From the NCBI RefSeq assembly GCF_000940805.1, contig NZ_CP007142.1:844593-908592 (forward strand): DNA of 64,000 nt, given 5' to 3'. Positions 63,008 through 64,000 of the stretch are shown here, in pieces. The notes under the pieces are model-generated. The model was given only the letters and a program-made list of their open reading frames with translations. It was not told where the DNA came from and did not search any database. Within the stretch, counting starts at the first letter, position 1; each line of letters starts with the position of its first letter. Source of the DNA: Gynuella sunshinyii YC6258 (GTDB taxonomy: Bacteria > Pseudomonadota > Gammaproteobacteria > Pseudomonadales > Natronospirillaceae). A program made the position numbers and the translations under genes.

Positions 63008-63892
63008 TCAGACTTCAAACTCTATATGTTTAAGAAGGCTCAGGCCATGGTGTTGGTCGTAGTATGCGGCTTCGTTAACAAACGCCGGACATAAACCGGG
63101 CTCATCCTGATAAAACACAGTATCCCCATTTTGCAGCAAAAACAGAGGATCTCCGGGATTCAGAGGCTGGAAGTCTCTGTCCTGCACGTTGGGATGAATC
63201 ATGCCGACCAGATTGCCCTGTTCGTCTTCGGGCATTTTGACCTTCTTAACAAACTGGAATCCGCTTGCTGTTTCGGGTAACTCGGGTGCCTTTCCAATAT
63301 TTGCCAGGTGCAGATAATCCAGCACCGCATTGGTGGCCACTCTGGTGGCTTCAAAGATATCCGCCCGCAGACAGCCCTGTGCGACCGGACCGACTTCAAT
63401 AATCAGCCCGCCGATTCGACCGATGGAAATCATAAAGTTATCTTCCATACGATCCACCTCCTGATAAAACAGCGTGACGTTGGGCACTGTCTTTTGCACG
63501 TACACGGCGGCGCGTTTGACAATCGGATTCAGGCTGTTGATCACAATGGTAATACCCATGTTGGCCGTGGTGGTATGCAGGTCAATAATGAAATCGCGAG
63601 CCGGGTCCTGTTTGGGGCCAATCAATTGGTTGATGGCTTTGGCGCGGTTTTGTTCATAGCCCGGTAATGTTACGTTGGCAAGATCCTGGATAGCGAACTG
63701 ACGGTTCAGGTCCTGGTCGATATAACGACAGTTCATGGCATGGGCGCGGGGGTTGGCGAGCAGTGTTTCGGTAACAAAGCTGCCACGATTAATTTCCTGT
63801 GGTTTTTGTTCCCATCGCCTGAGCAGGTGGACACCTGTTAACTCATTACCATGAGTTCCGCCGACAATGACAACAGATTTGATTGAGTCCAT
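63008..63892 (-). CDS. Aspartoacylase/succinylglutamate desuccinylase-family protein
   Basis: This 294-residue zinc-dependent acylase resembles aspartoacylase (ACY2). It starts SVVIVGGTHGNELTGVHLL, where His and Glu of GGTHGNE bind zinc, then RYIDQDLNRQF, FIIDLHTTTANMGI with the second zinc His, and a Glu in GLIIEVGPVAQG for catalysis. The ATG at 63892 has AGGA 9 bases upstream and starts at the conserved segment; the frame runs on toward the window end without a ribosome site. Substrate (N-acetyl-aspartate or another N-acyl amino acid) is unclear. Confidence 0.85.
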   Translation of the reverse strand: MDSIKSVVIVGGTHGNELTGVHLLRRWEQKPQEINRGSFVTETLLANPRAHAMNCRYIDQDLNRQFAIQDLANVTLPGYEQNRAKAINQLIGPKQDPARDFIIDLHTTTANMGITIVINSLNPIVKRAAVYVQKTVPNVTLFYQEVDRMEDNFMISIGRIGGLIIEVGPVAQGCLRADIFEATRVATNAVLDYLHLANIGKAPELPETASGFQFVKKVKMPEDEQGNLVGMIHPNVQDRDFQPLNPGDPLFLLQNGDTVFYQDEPGLCPAFVNEAAYYDQHHGLSLLKHIEFEV

Positions 63893-64000
63893 AACCGTTT
63901 CCTGAAACATTTGGAATGATTGGGTAATCATACCGTAATCAGATTGAAAGTATTTGGGTGATTCTCGATACATTTGTTTGGGCAAATGGGTGGATTTTCA

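Overview
The window is ordinary-GC chromosomal DNA from a marine-type gammaproteobacterium. Two gene blocks match the order I know from pseudomonads: yggS-proC-yggT-yggU-metX-metW-DUF4426-rdgB divergent from pilT-pilU, and oxyR-recG-HDOD ... hupB-rubB-rubA-ubiA-phoB-phoR-response regulator. Secreted laminarinase-type enzymes (GH81, GH16) and several exported metalloprotease-like proteins suggest a polysaccharide-degrading relative of the Oceanospirillales/Saccharospirillaceae. That placement is inference.

Layout. 0-3.7 kb: a broken gene end, a secreted alpha/beta hydrolase, a MITE-like repeat and an orphan BMP-type binding protein. 3.7-12 kb: a nine-gene minus-strand operon ending in upp, facing pilT/pilU. 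12-20.3 kb: ferrochelatase, a LysE-type exporter, GlpE, a large HExxH/propeller/beta-barrel protein, PpnN and a YeeZ-like protein. 20.3-24.8 kb: oxyR, recG and a YbaK-HDOD protein. 24.8-47.1 kb is an accessory block lying between recG-HDOD and hupB: a SutA-like RNA polymerase regulator, a complete aapJQMP amino-acid ABC transporter with a second, divergent lipoprotein binding protein, an FMN riboswitch in front of a DMT transporter (RibN type), a 7TMR-DISM hybrid kinase with a degenerate receiver, a lysine-ketoglutarate-reductase-like enzyme, a secreted zincin, a diguanylate cyclase, RidA, SpeA and a multidomain GH81 glucanase. 47.1-54 kb: zinc-ribbon micro-ORF, HU, rubredoxin system, ubiA, Pho-box-preceded phoBR, a CheY-like regulator and a CysZ-like membrane protein. 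54-64 kb: a DUF2971-like protein, the repeat RNA described below, a YhcC radical SAM protein, TauE, an MMPL/LolA/degenerate ApeI trio, GH16, a Cys/Gly-rich protein and an aspartoacylase.

Most notable. Between two minus-strand genes, at about 55080-55960 on the plus strand, lies a long non-coding element built from ten 62-63 bp tandem units plus a diverged leader unit. Each unit carries about seven GGA triplets. Nearly all units hold a hairpin with a CAGGATG sequence whose AGGAT is in the loop, the repeat and presentation known from CsrB. I read it as an unusually large CsrB/RsmZ-type RNA that would titrate CsrA/RsmA, with roughly 70 GGA motifs in the array alone. The 5' end, an upstream -10-like box and a GC-rich terminal hairpin fit an independent transcription unit.

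All calls come from reading the sequence by eye. No database search, folding program or alignment was run.
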